From the NCBI RefSeq assembly GCF_900110955.1, contig NZ_FOFR01000001.1, forward strand, positions 480,410-544,409: a stretch of 64,000 bases of DNA, given 5' to 3'. The first letter of the stretch is position 1. Every line of letters starts with the position of its first letter. This document shows, one piece after another, positions 34,711 through 43,544 of this stretch. The translations under genes and the position numbers were made by a program. The stretch comes from Lentzea xinjiangensis (lineage in GTDB: Bacteria > Actinomycetota > Actinomycetes > Mycobacteriales > Pseudonocardiaceae). The notes beneath the pieces were generated by a model. It was not told the origin of the DNA. It saw only the letters and a list, made by a program, of their open reading frames with translations, and did no database searches.

Positions 34711-34978
34711 GGGCCCGAGAAGCGCAGGTCAGCCGTCCTCTCCGGAATCGGGCGGGCGGAATGTCGATTGGCGCCCCCGCCGTTCGACATGTGAGTGGGA
34801 GGACGAGGACCGGCGTTCGCCGCGGCGAATTCAGGTGAGACCGGCGCGGCGATGAGGAACACTCGGGGAGACCGATGAGTTCTGTCAGACCTGCCGGTCC
34901 CCACAGGTGTCACGACGCGGTGACGCCGGCGGCCTCGACCGCGACAAGACTGTGCCAGCAACCTAGTGAGGGCCTGAC

Positions 34979-36433
34979 ATGCCTGCTGCGATCCAAGACC
35001 AGCCGACCGCGAAAGCGAGCGGCACACCAGTGGTGGTGCGCCTGCTGGTGCTGGCCACGTTCGTGGTGATCCTGAACGAGACGCTCATGATCAACGCGAT
35101 CCCGCGGCTGATGGAGTCGTTGCACGTCACCGAACACGCGGCGCAGTGGGTCTCCACCGCGTTCATGCTCACGATGGCAGCCGTGATCCCGATCACCGGC
35201 TGGTTCCTGCAGCGGGTCACCACCCGTCAGGGCTACACGATCGCGATGGGCGTCTTCCTCGCAGGCACCGCCCTGTGCGCCGTAGCGCCGTCCTTCACGG
35301 TGCTGCTGCTCGGCCGCATCGTGCAAGCCGCAGGCACGGCCGTGATGATGCCGCTGCTGATGACCACGCTGATGACCGTGGTGCCGGAACAGGATCGCGG
35401 CCGAGTGATGGGCAACGTCACCCTCGCCATCTCGGTGGCCCCCGCCCTGGGCCCGGCCGTGTCCGGCCTGATCCTGCAACTGGGCTCCTGGCGCCTGCTG
35501 TTCGTGGCCGTCCTGCCGATCGCGGGAGCCGTGACCTACTTCGGCCTGCGCCAGCTTAAGAACATCGGTGAACCGCAGGTGAGCACGATCGACTGGGTCA
35601 GCGCGGCGATGGCCGCCCTGGGCTTCGGCGGCTTCGTCTACGGCCTGAGCCTGTTCGGCGAAGGCGACGCCCAGCTCGGCCCGAGCATCGGCATCGTCGT
35701 CGCCGGCGTGGCCGCCATCACGATCTTCGTGCTCCGCCAGCTCAAGCTGCAGCGCACCGGCGCCCCGCTGATGGACCTGCGCACCCTCAAGCACCGCACC
35801 TTCGCCCTGTCGCTGGCCCTGATGTGCATCGCGTTCCTGGCGATGATGGGCTCGATGATCCTGCTGCCGCTCTACCTGCAGAACCTGCGAGGCCTCACCC
35901 CGCTGCAGACCGGCCTGCTGCTCATGCCGGGCGGCCTGGCCATGGGCCTGCTGGGCCCGACCGTGGGAAAGCTGTACGACCGCTTCGGCAGCCGCCCGCT
36001 GGTGCTGCCCGGCTCGATCGCCATCGTGCTGTCCCTGGCCGGCTTCACCCAGATCTCCACGACCATGCCGTACTGGCAGGTGCTGGCCCTGCACGCGCTG
36101 CTGATGATCAGCCTGGCGGCAACCTTCACCCCGATCTTCACCCTCGGCATGGGCGCCCTCCCGCCGAAGCTGTACCCGCACGGCAGCTCGATCCTGGGCA
36201 CGTTGCAGCAGGTCGCCGCAGCACTCGGAACCGCCCTCGTGGTGACCGTGATGTCCGCGCGCACCGGCCAGCTGGTCACCGAAGGAGCTTCCACCGCGTC
36301 CGCTCAGCTGAGCGGGATGAGGCTGGCCTTCGTGGTCGCCACCGCTCTCGCCGTGGTCACCATCGTGGTCGCGGCCATGCTGCCCAACCGCACCGCGAAG
36401 ACCGCCGAGGAACCGCTGCACGCCGCGGTGTGA
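34979..36433 (+). CDS. DHA2-family MFS multidrug exporter
   Basis: A 484-residue transporter of the 14-helix drug:H+ antiporter-2 family (EmrB/QacA type). Helix 1 (VVVRLLVLATFVVILNETLM), the motif-C-like region ISVAPALGPAVSGLIL in helix 5, and the long second half with GLLLMPGGLAMGLLGPTVGKLYDRFGSR are visible. ATG 34979 follows GAGGG. It probably exports drugs or lipids; substrate unknown. No regulator is adjacent. Confidence 0.9.
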   Translation: MPAAIQDQPTAKASGTPVVVRLLVLATFVVILNETLMINAIPRLMESLHVTEHAAQWVSTAFMLTMAAVIPITGWFLQRVTTRQGYTIAMGVFLAGTALCAVAPSFTVLLLGRIVQAAGTAVMMPLLMTTLMTVVPEQDRGRVMGNVTLAISVAPALGPAVSGLILQLGSWRLLFVAVLPIAGAVTYFGLRQLKNIGEPQVSTIDWVSAAMAALGFGGFVYGLSLFGEGDAQLGPSIGIVVAGVAAITIFVLRQLKLQRTGAPLMDLRTLKHRTFALSLALMCIAFLAMMGSMILLPLYLQNLRGLTPLQTGLLLMPGGLAMGLLGPTVGKLYDRFGSRPLVLPGSIAIVLSLAGFTQISTTMPYWQVLALHALLMISLAATFTPIFTLGMGALPPKLYPHGSSILGTLQQVAAALGTALVVTVMSARTGQLVTEGASTASAQLSGMRLAFVVATALAVVTIVVAAMLPNRTAKTAEEPLHAAV

Positions 36434-36454
36434 CCTCTGGCGTGCGGCTACTCG

Positions 36455-36484
36455 CCCCCAGGTCTTGTGGCCTGGGGGTTTCTT
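36455..36484 (+). terminator. Rho-independent terminator of the DHA2 exporter gene
   Basis: CCCCCAGG (36455-36462) pairs with CCTGGGGG (36471-36478) across an 8-nt loop, followed by TTTCTTCTT. It lies 22 bp after the stop codon. The same stem sequence recurs after the tRNA and again after attR. Confidence 0.85.
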
Positions 36485-36630
36485 CTTGGGCAGCCTGGCT
36501 TTCGTCTCGCCCGCACAGCGCATGGGGCCGAGGGGGACGGTTGACGGGGAATTCTGTGGGCGCCACCACAGCCGTGAACCGACCACCCTGGTCAACTCGG
36601 ATGCGGGGGTCGGTAGGCTGTCTGCGGCGA

Positions 36631-36703
36631 GGGCTGCTAGCTCAATTGGCAGAGCAGGAGACTTTTAATCTTCGGGTTCAGGGTTCGAGTCCCTGGCGGC
36701 CCA
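36631..36703 (+). tRNA. tRNA-Lys (anticodon TTT)
   Basis: Seventy-three nucleotides fold as a complete cloverleaf. The acceptor stem is GGGCTGC paired with GCGGCCC (one T-G wobble), the anticodon loop is CTTTTAA with TTT, and the T arm contains GGTTCGAGTCC. No CCA is encoded. The 3' half doubles as the attachment site of the integrated element: the sequence from 36669 onward is repeated at 49991. Confidence 0.95.
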
Positions 36704-36704
36704 C
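36669..36704 (+). repeat. attL: left attachment site of the integrative element
   Basis: Thirty-six bases from the anticodon stem to the 3' end of tRNA-Lys, exactly repeated at 49991-50026. The tRNA gene remains intact at this end, as in other AICEs. Confidence 0.92.
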
Positions 36705-36706
36705 AA

Positions 36707-36737
36707 AACCCCCAGGTCATAGGCCTGGGGGTTTCGC
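36707..36737 (+). terminator. Terminator of tRNA-Lys
   Basis: AACCCCCAGG (36707-36716) pairs with CCTGGGGGTT (36724-36733) and is followed by TTCGCTTTG. It is duplicated with two substitutions next to attR, so the direct repeat created by integration effectively spans about 68 bp. Confidence 0.8.
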
Positions 36738-36752
36738 TTTGTCCGGGTCTCC

Positions 36753-36776
36753 CCACACTTAACCCACACAAAACCG
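36753..36776. repeat. Left subterminal repeat of the AICE
   Basis: CCACACTTAACCCACACAAA and the next bases recur at 49855-49877 with one substitution across 22 bp, in the same orientation. They lie about 50 bp inside attL and 115 bp inside attR. Position and AT-richness suggest arm-type integrase or Xis binding sites. Confidence 0.55.
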
Positions 36777-36780
36777 CTGG

Positions 36781-37962
36781 TCATTCAACTTCGTCGTCGT
36801 CCGCTTGATCGTCTTTTGGCCCTCCGAGCGCGTCCTCCAGGGCGTCAGCGGCCCGCCGATCGACCAGCTTCCGACCCATGTAGGTGTCCTGCGTCATGGA
36901 CGGCCGCGCGTGGCCGAGCTGGTCCGCGACCTGCCGCGCGGAGAGGCCCGCCTCATCGAGGATGGTCGCCGCCGTCTTGCGGAAGACGTGCGAGGTGACC
37001 CATGCGAACTCGTCCGCGCCCCTCGCCTTCCGGAGGTCCTTCCGGGTGTTGGACGGGTCGCGGAGGCCGCCGAGGGCGTCCGGGAAGATCGGCCCGTTCG
37101 GGAAGCTAGTGGTCTTGCACCTCCTTTGGAGCATGTCGAGCGCCCATTGGGGCAGCAGGAGCGTTCGTTCACCGGCCTCCGTCTTGGTCGATTTCCGGAT
37201 CAGCCCGAGGTCCTTGACCCTGATGACCGTGTAGTTCACGTTCACCGTGCCAGCGTCGAAGTCGACGTCGTCCCAGCAGACGGCCAGTGCCTCACCGATG
37301 CGGACGCCCGTGGCCATCATGAAGCGCGACAGGTCAGGCAGGTCCCGCTTCACGGCCCTGGGGTCCGACTCCAGCATCTCCAGCCAGCGGACCCGTTCCT
37401 CCAGCGTGAGCGCCCGCGGACTCTTCTTGCGGCCGGCCTCCAGCGGCTCCGCCTCCCGGACCGGGTTCGTGTCCAGCGCCTTGTCCCGGACAGCAATCCG
37501 CAGAGCCCCCGAGATCACCGAACGGGCCGTCTTCGCCGTGTCCACGCTGACCGACCGCCACAACGCGCCAAGGAACGCGTCAACCCGCGCCACCGTCATC
37601 TCACGAATCCGCAGCTCACCGAGGCCAGGGAGCACGTGCCGATCCATGATGCTCCGGTACGTGTCGACGCTGCTCGGAGACCTCTTCCCAGCGTCAGCGA
37701 GCGCCTGGAACTTCGTGAACCATTGGTCCAAGGCTTCCTTGAACCGGCTCTCACGCGTCAGCGAACTGCCGGAGGGCCCCTTCCTCTCGGCGAGCGCCTT
37801 TTTCAGGCTCCGCTCTGCGGCGCTCTTGGTCTTCCCCCACCGCTCGACCGGCCGCGTCTTGCCGTCGTAGTCGCGGTACTTCGTGGTCGCACGCCAGCCT
37901 GAATCCGTTTCGTAGCAACGAATCGCGCCGTACGTGCCGAGGTCCAGAGGCGGACGTCCCAT
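36781..37962 (-). CDS. int: Tyrosine site-specific integrase of the AICE
   Basis: A 393-residue phage-type integrase. It has an N-terminal AP2-like arm-binding part, a SAM-like core-binding domain (about residues 70-170) and a catalytic domain with R221 (TGVRIGEAL), a lysine around K260 (STKTEAGERT), H325-x-x-R328 (HVFRKT), H351 (LGHARPS) and the nucleophile Y361 (DTYMGRK). All active-site residues are present. The gene ends 77 bp from attL, the usual position. Its start overlaps the xis stop by one base (TGATG), so the two are coupled. Confidence 0.95.
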   Translation of the reverse strand: MGRPPLDLGTYGAIRCYETDSGWRATTKYRDYDGKTRPVERWGKTKSAAERSLKKALAERKGPSGSSLTRESRFKEALDQWFTKFQALADAGKRSPSSVDTYRSIMDRHVLPGLGELRIREMTVARVDAFLGALWRSVSVDTAKTARSVISGALRIAVRDKALDTNPVREAEPLEAGRKKSPRALTLEERVRWLEMLESDPRAVKRDLPDLSRFMMATGVRIGEALAVCWDDVDFDAGTVNVNYTVIRVKDLGLIRKSTKTEAGERTLLLPQWALDMLQRRCKTTSFPNGPIFPDALGGLRDPSNTRKDLRKARGADEFAWVTSHVFRKTAATILDEAGLSARQVADQLGHARPSMTQDTYMGRKLVDRRAADALEDALGGPKDDQADDDEVE

Positions 37963-38156
37963 CAGGCAGCCTCCTCAAGCAGGTGCTCGAACCAGCTCCG
38001 CACCTCGGACGGCAGATACCGCAGGTGCTTGCCAATGCGCCGAGCAGGCGGCCCGTAGTTCTTGGTCCTCCAGCCGTAGAGCGTGTGAACCGGGACGTTC
38101 AGGTAGTTGGCAACGTCATTGACTGTCCACAGTGGTTCAAACTGGCGTGCTTCCAT
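37962..38156 (-). CDS. xis: Excisionase / MerR-like helix-turn-helix protein
   Basis: A 64-residue winged-helix DNA-binding protein, starting MEARQFEPLWTVNDVAN, with the excisionase-family helix WTVNDVANYLNVPVHTLYGW and the wing GPPARRIGKHLRYL. ATG 38156 has AAGGGGGA upstream; the longer frame into rep is discarded. It lies between rep and int on the same strand, as in pSAM2, and should direct Int toward excision. Confidence 0.9.
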   Translation of the reverse strand: MEARQFEPLWTVNDVANYLNVPVHTLYGWRTKNYGPPARRIGKHLRYLPSEVRSWFEHLLEEAA

Positions 38157-38173
38157 GATGCTTCCCCCTTTGA

Positions 38174-39778
38174 TCAAGCGGCGAACGGAGTTGCCGAACT
38201 CCCCGGAGGTCCGGCAGCTGCGAGCAGCGCGGCCGTGTACTCGGCCTTCCACCTGCGCCGCTCAGCGACAGCGCTCAACAGCAGATGTGCCCGTGGTGGC
38301 ACGTTCGGGTCGCCGGGCTGGACGTTGTTCCAGACCAGCCGCTTCGGTTCGTCCGCGGGCTTGATCCCGACGTCTGCGAGCAGTTGCCGAACGAATGCCT
38401 TGCGGTCGTGCTTGTGGGCGGCGAGCGACTTCCCCGACCACTTCCGCGACACCAGGACGCGCCGCCCAGCCACCCCGAGCGTGGTCCGCTTGTGCGCCTT
38501 GCCCTTGCACTTGCCCGGCACCGTCGACATCCGTGCCCCGCGAGGCTGGACGCCATAAAGCAGCCAGATCGGGCACTGCGGCGAGCAGGGCGTGACCGCG
38601 AGCTCAGCGCACAGCCGTTCGGCGTGGTCCTCCTGGCGGGCCGTCTGCGCCTCGAAGCACTCGTTGATGCTCTTGATCAGGTACTTCGTCAGGTAGCCGA
38701 TGTGGCGGCCGGCCTCTTCAGTCCCGCCGAGGATGCCCTTGGAGTGCACCTGCACCCCGAACCGCGCGACGTGCGCGGGCCGCTCCACTTGGTCGAGGGC
38801 GTCTTCCCAGGTAGGCAGGGCCTTTCGCGTCTGCGGATCAACGAAGCCCTTGGCCCGGACATCCCAGACTGGCAGGTTGTCGCCGCCGTACTTGATCTCG
38901 TCATGCTCAGGCCACCAGACCTGGTGGTACGTGGCCTCAGCGACCGCCCGCAGCTCCGCCCGCGAGATCGAGCCACGAACCGCCGCATGCCAGTGCGGAG
39001 CCAACCGCCTCTGCGGCTCGACCGCCGAGAAGTACTGGACCTCCCACCCGACGCACCTGCGAAGGTTCTGGACGAACCGATCGAGCAGCGCGGCGAAGTG
39101 CACCGCGTCCCGAGCCGCCCGCCGGTAGTTGTAGGTCGCCGGGTCAACGGGCGTGCCGTCACTGCGCACCTTGCCGTAGGTGTCGAGCGTCAGCGTGAGG
39201 AACGTCGAGGGCTGATACTTGCCGCCGAACACCTTGCCCACGGTGCGCTTGCTGACCGGCCGCCGAGGCAGGTTGGGCGCATCCTGCCGCCTCTTGGTCG
39301 ACCGCTTCCGAGCTGCCTTGAGCGGCACCTCCAGAGAGGGGAGCGAACCGCGGACTCCGAGTTGCCGAAGTTCGGCGTCGACCTCCGCGACCTCTTCCCG
39401 GACCTCCTCCGCTCCGACCTCGTCACCCTCATCGAGGGCCAGGCGGAAGGCCTTCACGAGGTCAGCCCGGTAGGCGGTCAGCTCTCGCTGTTCGTCGCTC
39501 GGAGCGTCCGGCGTGAAGTCAGGCTCCTCCGTCAGGTGCCATCCCTCACGACATTGCGCCATCCGCAGACGCCGGTTCTTCTCCGCGCAGGTAGGGCACA
39601 CACTCGCGACCGTCGAGCCACACGGCACAGGCACGATGTCCACGCGTCCGGTGTCGAGGTCGATCCGTTCCTTGGCCAACGGCCGAACGCAGACGCCGTG
39701 CTCCTCAGCGACGGCCCGAGCGATGTCGAGTGCGGCCGGCTGCTTCATCCGCTTGGAACGAGTCAGGTGCTCGGTCAT
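38174..39778 (-). CDS. RepSA-family replication initiator
   Basis: A 534-residue initiator for rolling-circle replication of the excised element. It carries a zinc-like motif near residue 61-64 (VCPTCAEKNRRLRMAQC), the metal-binding HUH motif in RLAPHWHAAVRG, and a candidate catalytic tyrosine in IGYLTKYLIKSINE. The length and gene context (between xis and the translocase) match RepSA of pSAM2. ATG 39778 overlaps the translocase stop by 4 bp. Confidence 0.88.
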   Translation of the reverse strand: MTEHLTRSKRMKQPAALDIARAVAEEHGVCVRPLAKERIDLDTGRVDIVPVPCGSTVASVCPTCAEKNRRLRMAQCREGWHLTEEPDFTPDAPSDEQRELTAYRADLVKAFRLALDEGDEVGAEEVREEVAEVDAELRQLGVRGSLPSLEVPLKAARKRSTKRRQDAPNLPRRPVSKRTVGKVFGGKYQPSTFLTLTLDTYGKVRSDGTPVDPATYNYRRAARDAVHFAALLDRFVQNLRRCVGWEVQYFSAVEPQRRLAPHWHAAVRGSISRAELRAVAEATYHQVWWPEHDEIKYGGDNLPVWDVRAKGFVDPQTRKALPTWEDALDQVERPAHVARFGVQVHSKGILGGTEEAGRHIGYLTKYLIKSINECFEAQTARQEDHAERLCAELAVTPCSPQCPIWLLYGVQPRGARMSTVPGKCKGKAHKRTTLGVAGRRVLVSRKWSGKSLAAHKHDRKAFVRQLLADVGIKPADEPKRLVWNNVQPGDPNVPPRAHLLLSAVAERRRWKAEYTAALLAAAGPPGSSATPFAA

Positions 39779-41238
39779 GCCGCCGCCCTCCCGTCTGTCC
39801 GCTCCGGGAACTCGTGAACGGTGGCCGGGGCGAGGTAGACGCCCAGCTCAACCAGGTCCGCATCCGTGACGTGGAAGGCCCTCGCACGCTCCGGTTCGCG
39901 CTGCCCGTCCTCTTTGAGCCAGGCGACACCGGGCGTGTTCTCGCTGATCTCATGAGCAGCCGCGCCGCGTTGCCGAACGCCGTCGCCCAAGACCATGTCC
40001 ACCTGCACCGGCTCGTCCAGGCGCAGGGCAACGCGAGTGGTGAACAGGTGCCGGAAGCTCACGACCTCCTTGCGCGGGTCTTGGACCAAGCCCACGACGG
40101 CGTAGCCAGGCGCACGTCCCTGCGAGGTGATCGTCTGCACGGCACGCGTGGCGCGCTCACGCAGGTTCCGATCAGGCTGGTAGGCGATCAGGTCCGCCAG
40201 CTCGTCCACGATGAGGACCGTGAACGGTTCACCCGTGCTGCGCGCCCAGAGCCGCCGAATACCTCGGTAGCGAGCCGCGCGCTCCTTGACCTCAGCGGCG
40301 ATTTCTTCAAGCAGGGCAATGGCTTCCGGCCCGTTGTCGTAGACGACCTTCTCGAATGCGTCCGGACACTGACCCAGTTCCATTCCGCCCTTGGGATCGA
40401 TGCCGACGAGGCGGACGAGCCCAGCCTTGATCGCCGGGGCGAGCTGCCACACGATCGACCACAGCACCGACCCCTTGCCCGCACCAGGCACACCGACCAC
40501 GAGCACCTGCGAACCGAGCAGCTTCAGCCGCCAGGGCTTCCCGGTCTCGGTCCGGCCGACGACCACGCGCTTGAGGTCGACCTCTCCGACATCGGCGAGC
40601 GGCGGCACGACAACCGGCCGCGACAGCGGATCGGAGTGGATGAAGTCGAGCTCAAGCACGCGCGGCTTGAGCACCCGCACCCGGCAAGACCGGGCGTTGA
40701 ACGAGTGCGCCAGGTTGTCCCGTCGTGCTTCCCACTGCTCCGGCGACTGCGCGGTGATCATCCGTACCCGGACCTTGTCCCGCCAGCCCTCAGAGCGAAT
40801 CCGGCGCAGCTTCGGCCGGTACTCCTTCCCCCGGCTGTCCTTGGTCAGCTCCGCCAGCCGCATCACGGTGCGCCACTGCGGCACGTAGACCGTGAGCCGA
40901 CGCCACTCCGTCAGCAGCCGATACCAGCCGTGCCGCAGGAACGACTCTCGGTCGAAGCCGTACCAGAGGGCCAGCGCACACACGAGCGACAGCAGCGCCA
41001 GGACCAGTGGCGAAAGCCCGAACTGCCGGTAGCCGGCATAGCCGCCGAGGCCGAGCGTGAAAGCCATCGGGTACCGCACGGCGAGAACCGCGAGCCTCAC
41101 CGCCAGGCGCACCGCCAGCCAGAGCAGCGCGAACGGCGCGAGTACGACCTTGACCCAGCCGGGAAGCCATACCCACCAGGGAACCTGCGGACGTGCACCC
41201 TCGAACGGTGCGGGATCGACCCATCGGTTGCCCTTCAT
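39775..41238 (-). CDS. FtsK/SpoIIIE-type DNA translocase (TraB-like conjugation protein)
   Basis: A 487-residue protein with two to three membrane helices (residues 30-95), then a RecA-like ATPase: Walker A GVPGAGKGS at 249-257, Walker B LIVDELADL at 342-350 and a sensor-like segment GRAPGYAVVGLVQDPRKE. In actinomycetes a single protein of this kind moves double-stranded plasmid DNA between hyphae. The ATG at 41238 overlaps the next gene's stop (ATGA). It is expected to recognise short clt repeats, which I could not identify. Confidence 0.9.
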   Translation of the reverse strand: MKGNRWVDPAPFEGARPQVPWWVWLPGWVKVVLAPFALLWLAVRLAVRLAVLAVRYPMAFTLGLGGYAGYRQFGLSPLVLALLSLVCALALWYGFDRESFLRHGWYRLLTEWRRLTVYVPQWRTVMRLAELTKDSRGKEYRPKLRRIRSEGWRDKVRVRMITAQSPEQWEARRDNLAHSFNARSCRVRVLKPRVLELDFIHSDPLSRPVVVPPLADVGEVDLKRVVVGRTETGKPWRLKLLGSQVLVVGVPGAGKGSVLWSIVWQLAPAIKAGLVRLVGIDPKGGMELGQCPDAFEKVVYDNGPEAIALLEEIAAEVKERAARYRGIRRLWARSTGEPFTVLIVDELADLIAYQPDRNLRERATRAVQTITSQGRAPGYAVVGLVQDPRKEVVSFRHLFTTRVALRLDEPVQVDMVLGDGVRQRGAAAHEISENTPGVAWLKEDGQREPERARAFHVTDADLVELGVYLAPATVHEFPERTDGRAAA

Positions 41239-41519
41239 CGCGCACCGCCAGCGCACTTGAGGCACTGGAAGACGGTGCCAACACTCGGGATGTGCCCAAC
41301 AGGCCGGAACGCTCCCGACTCCGTGGTGTGCTGTGACTTGCAGGTCAGGCACTCGAAGCCCTCAGCCTGAGCAGCCGTCAGATCCAACGTCTCCAGGCTG
41401 CCGCCGTCGAGCATCACGACGTAGCTGGAAACGGTCTGCTTGCTGGCGATCATCCGATCCCAGAGCAGTTGTTTCGTGGCCCTGTCTGGCGCAGGAATGC
41501 GCCCAGGCTCTACGCTCAT
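41235..41519 (-). CDS. Small zinc-ribbon protein of the AICE
   Basis: A 94-residue protein with two CxxC pairs near the C-terminus (ECLTCKSQ and FQCLKCAGG), likely one zinc ribbon. ATG 41519 reads MSVEPGRIPAPDR. It sits in the transfer operon directly upstream of the translocase and overlaps it. Function unknown; a DNA-binding or scaffold role is possible. Confidence 0.7.
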   Translation of the reverse strand: MSVEPGRIPAPDRATKQLLWDRMIASKQTVSSYVVMLDGGSLETLDLTAAQAEGFECLTCKSQHTTESGAFRPVGHIPSVGTVFQCLKCAGGAR

Positions 41520-41676
41520 CTTGTTCACTCCCGAGTTGGGTGGACAACGCAGGAGCGGCGAGGTTGGTAGCCGGGTTCCGCTCCTGCGTCTCACGTTCTC
41601 TTTGCACCGCAACAAGACGTGCGGCATCGCCACGTGACCTAGCAGAGTCACGCGTTCTGTCCAATAAGGACTCCTG

Positions 41677-41937
41677 CTACTTCTTCTCCGTCACGGTGAC
41701 CTTGATCGCCTCCCCCTTCTCGCGCTCACGGTTCGCCCAGTAGACGGCTTCGTGGTGGTGACTGCGATCGGTCTCGGCGACCCGCGCGTAAACAGCGGCC
41801 GAGCGGAGGTAGTACTCCCGCAGGACAGCGGGAGCAGCCTTGGGGTTGGGCATGAGCTTGCTCAGCACGTCGTGCGCCTCGCTCAGCGTCCGAGCCTGCT
41901 CAGCAACTCCCCAGTGCATGGCCTCAGCCGCGGACAT
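41677..41937 (-). CDS. Small helical AICE protein
   Basis: An 86-residue protein, mostly helical (AEAMHWGVAEQARTLSEAHD, then AVLREYYLRSAAVYARVAE). Small proteins of this pattern are common in AICEs of Pseudonocardiaceae; I believe PGAP calls similar ones AMED_5909 family, but this is from memory. Its start overlaps the 3' end of the next upstream gene by 14 bp. Confidence 0.65.
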   Translation of the reverse strand: MSAAEAMHWGVAEQARTLSEAHDVLSKLMPNPKAAPAVLREYYLRSAAVYARVAETDRSHHHEAVYWANREREKGEAIKVTVTEKK

Positions 41938-42169
41938 CGGGAGCCTCCTCCGTCAGCGCATGACGCCCCTCCTGCCGAGCGGCCGAAGCCTGGAGAGCCC
42001 GCCACCCCTGGTCGAGCACGTCCCGCAGCTGCGGGACCACATCCCGGTCGACGACGAGCACGGCGGGGAAGGCGTTGCCGAAGCGGATCTCAATCCGGTC
42101 GGCGAACGGCATCGCAAGGGGCCGCATCGGCACACCGTCGGTCAGGTGAACACGCACCAAGTCAGGCAT
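41924..42169 (-). CDS. Small AICE protein of unknown function
   Basis: An 81-residue protein: a beta-rich N-terminal half (DLVRVHLTDGVPMRPL, IEIRFGNAFPAVLVV) followed by a helix. No family was recognised. The ATG at 42169 overlaps the upstream gene's stop by one base (TGATG), and its 3' end overlaps the following gene, so it is a translated member of the operon. Confidence 0.65.
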   Translation of the reverse strand: MPDLVRVHLTDGVPMRPLAMPFADRIEIRFGNAFPAVLVVDRDVVPQLRDVLDQGWRALQASAARQEGRHALTEEAPDVRG

Positions 42170-42621
42170 CACGCCGCCTTAGCGGCTGGCTTGCCGACGA
42201 CCGGCTTCATGCCGGAGGCCCGCAGGCTGTAACCGAGCTTGGCGCGGCAGCGGTGACGCTCACCCGAGTGCACCCCTCGGCACGCCTTGTCGTCGATCCA
42301 CGGCGTGACCGTCAGCCCCTCGAACACGACCGGCCGGACGTCCGTGCCGGGGATGGCCTCCGGCGGCACCGGCTGGTGAGGCGCGGAGATCTTGACCGTG
42401 ACCACCGCGTCCGTCTTGCGCTCCGCGGCCTGGTCGATGACCAGCACAGACCACACGAGGAGACCGGTCTCCTTGTCCTTCTCCTGCTCGGGCGGCAGAC
42501 CCTTCGCCCGCTCTTCGGCGGACTGGAACTTGAGCACGGGCTCAACGCCCATCACGAGCGCGCCCCTGGGAAACACGAAGTCGTGACCCGCAGGGAGCCT
42601 GCTCCCACCTGTGATCGCCAT
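42169..42621 (-). CDS. AICE operon first gene, unknown function
   Basis: A 150-residue protein beginning MAITGGSRLPAGHDFVFP, with AGGAGAG 7 bases upstream. It is the promoter-proximal gene of the minus-strand replication/transfer operon. No motif was identified; the C-terminus is basic (VVGKPAAKAA). Homologs are expected in other AICEs near rep/tra but I cannot name them. Confidence 0.7.
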   Translation of the reverse strand: MAITGGSRLPAGHDFVFPRGALVMGVEPVLKFQSAEERAKGLPPEQEKDKETGLLVWSVLVIDQAAERKTDAVVTVKISAPHQPVPPEAIPGTDVRPVVFEGLTVTPWIDDKACRGVHSGERHRCRAKLGYSLRASGMKPVVGKPAAKAA

Positions 42622-42633
42622 CGTGGCTCTCCT

Positions 42634-42683
42634 GTCGTAGGTGTCGTCCAGACCGGTTGCCTGGAGTTCTCGACACCTACGAC
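42634..42683. promoter_or_regulatory. Perfect 13-bp inverted repeat controlling the rep/tra operon
   Basis: GTCGTAGGTGTCG (42634-42646) and CGACACCTACGAC (42671-42683) are exact complements, 24 bp apart, just upstream of the first minus-strand operon gene. This is the expected place for a repressor such as the KorSA/Pra pair of pSAM2, here possibly the XRE regulator encoded at 42792. Confidence 0.65.
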
Positions 42684-42731
42684 TTTCGGCTGAAAACCGG
42701 GACGTGAGCACCGCATGGCGGGACTTCTAGA

Positions 42732-42778
42732 GACGTCCCTACTAACGTAAGACGTCCCTGACGTCCCCGAGGACGTCC
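42732..42778. promoter_or_regulatory. Four GACGTCC iterons upstream of the AICE regulator gene
   Basis: GACGTCC occurs at 42732, 42751, 42760 and 42772 (steps of 19, 9 and 12). Its core GACGTC is palindromic. The cluster ends 14 bp before the regulator ATG, so it is probably its autoregulatory operator. Confidence 0.6.
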
Positions 42779-42791
42779 GACAGGAGCGATC

Positions 42792-43535
42792 ATGGCGAAT
42801 GAACGACTACGAGATGCGTTGCTACGCAACGGACTCACATACGAGCAGGTAGCCAAGGCCACGGGCGTCGACCAGAAGACCGTCGAACGCTGGATCACGA
42901 AGGGCCGGGCACCGTACCCGCGCCACCGCAACACCATCGCGTCGATGGTCAAGGAGACCGAGACGTACCTCTGGCCGGACGCGGTCGCGCCAGAGCGGAA
43001 GGCAGAGATCACCGAGTCCGAGGTGGTCAAGCTCTACCCACACCGGAACTCGATCCCTGCGGACTTGTGGGACCACCTCATCACGAACGCAACCCGGCAC
43101 GTGGAGGTGCTGGTGCACGCCGGCATCTTCCTGGTGGAGCGGCCGACGTTCATGCGCGACCTGGCCAACAAGGCCGCGAACGGCGCACGTATCCGGCTGA
43201 TCTTCGGCGATCCGGCCAGCCGCGAGGTTGCCAAGCGCAGCGATGAGGAGCAGCTCGGCAAGGGCACACTTGGGTCCCGCATCCGCAACGCACTGGCGTT
43301 CTACCGACCACTGGTGGGCGTGGACGGCGTTGAGATGCGCTTCCACAAGACGACGCTCTACAACTCGATCTTCCGCTTCGACGACGAGATGGTCGTCAAC
43401 ACGCACGTCTACGGCTTCCAGGCCGCGCACGCTCCGGCGCTACACCTGCGGCGGCTCGCTGCGGGTGATCTCTTCGAGACCTACTCTGAGAGCTTCGAGC
43501 ACGTCTGGAACCTGTCCAAGCCAGCAACGTTCTGA
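42792..43535 (+). CDS. XRE regulator with PLD-like C-terminal domain
   Basis: A 247-residue protein: an N-terminal XRE helix-turn-helix (NGLTYEQVAKATGVDQKTVERWI, residues 14-36) and a C-terminal phospholipase-D-like region without an obvious complete HKD motif (HAGIFLVERPTFMRDL and IRLIFGDPAS). This architecture is a recurrent regulator of AICEs in actinomycetes. It is divergent from the rep/tra operon and next to a Nudix gene, so it is the likely master switch between integrated and transfer states. Confidence 0.82.
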   Translation: MANERLRDALLRNGLTYEQVAKATGVDQKTVERWITKGRAPYPRHRNTIASMVKETETYLWPDAVAPERKAEITESEVVKLYPHRNSIPADLWDHLITNATRHVEVLVHAGIFLVERPTFMRDLANKAANGARIRLIFGDPASREVAKRSDEEQLGKGTLGSRIRNALAFYRPLVGVDGVEMRFHKTTLYNSIFRFDDEMVVNTHVYGFQAAHAPALHLRRLAAGDLFETYSESFEHVWNLSKPATF

Positions 43536-43544
43536 GGGAGCCAC

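Noticed and set aside
42732..42778. CRISPR-like repeats
   Set aside because: GACGTCC units are 7 bp with irregular spacing and no spacer structure; no CRISPR array or cas gene was found in the window.
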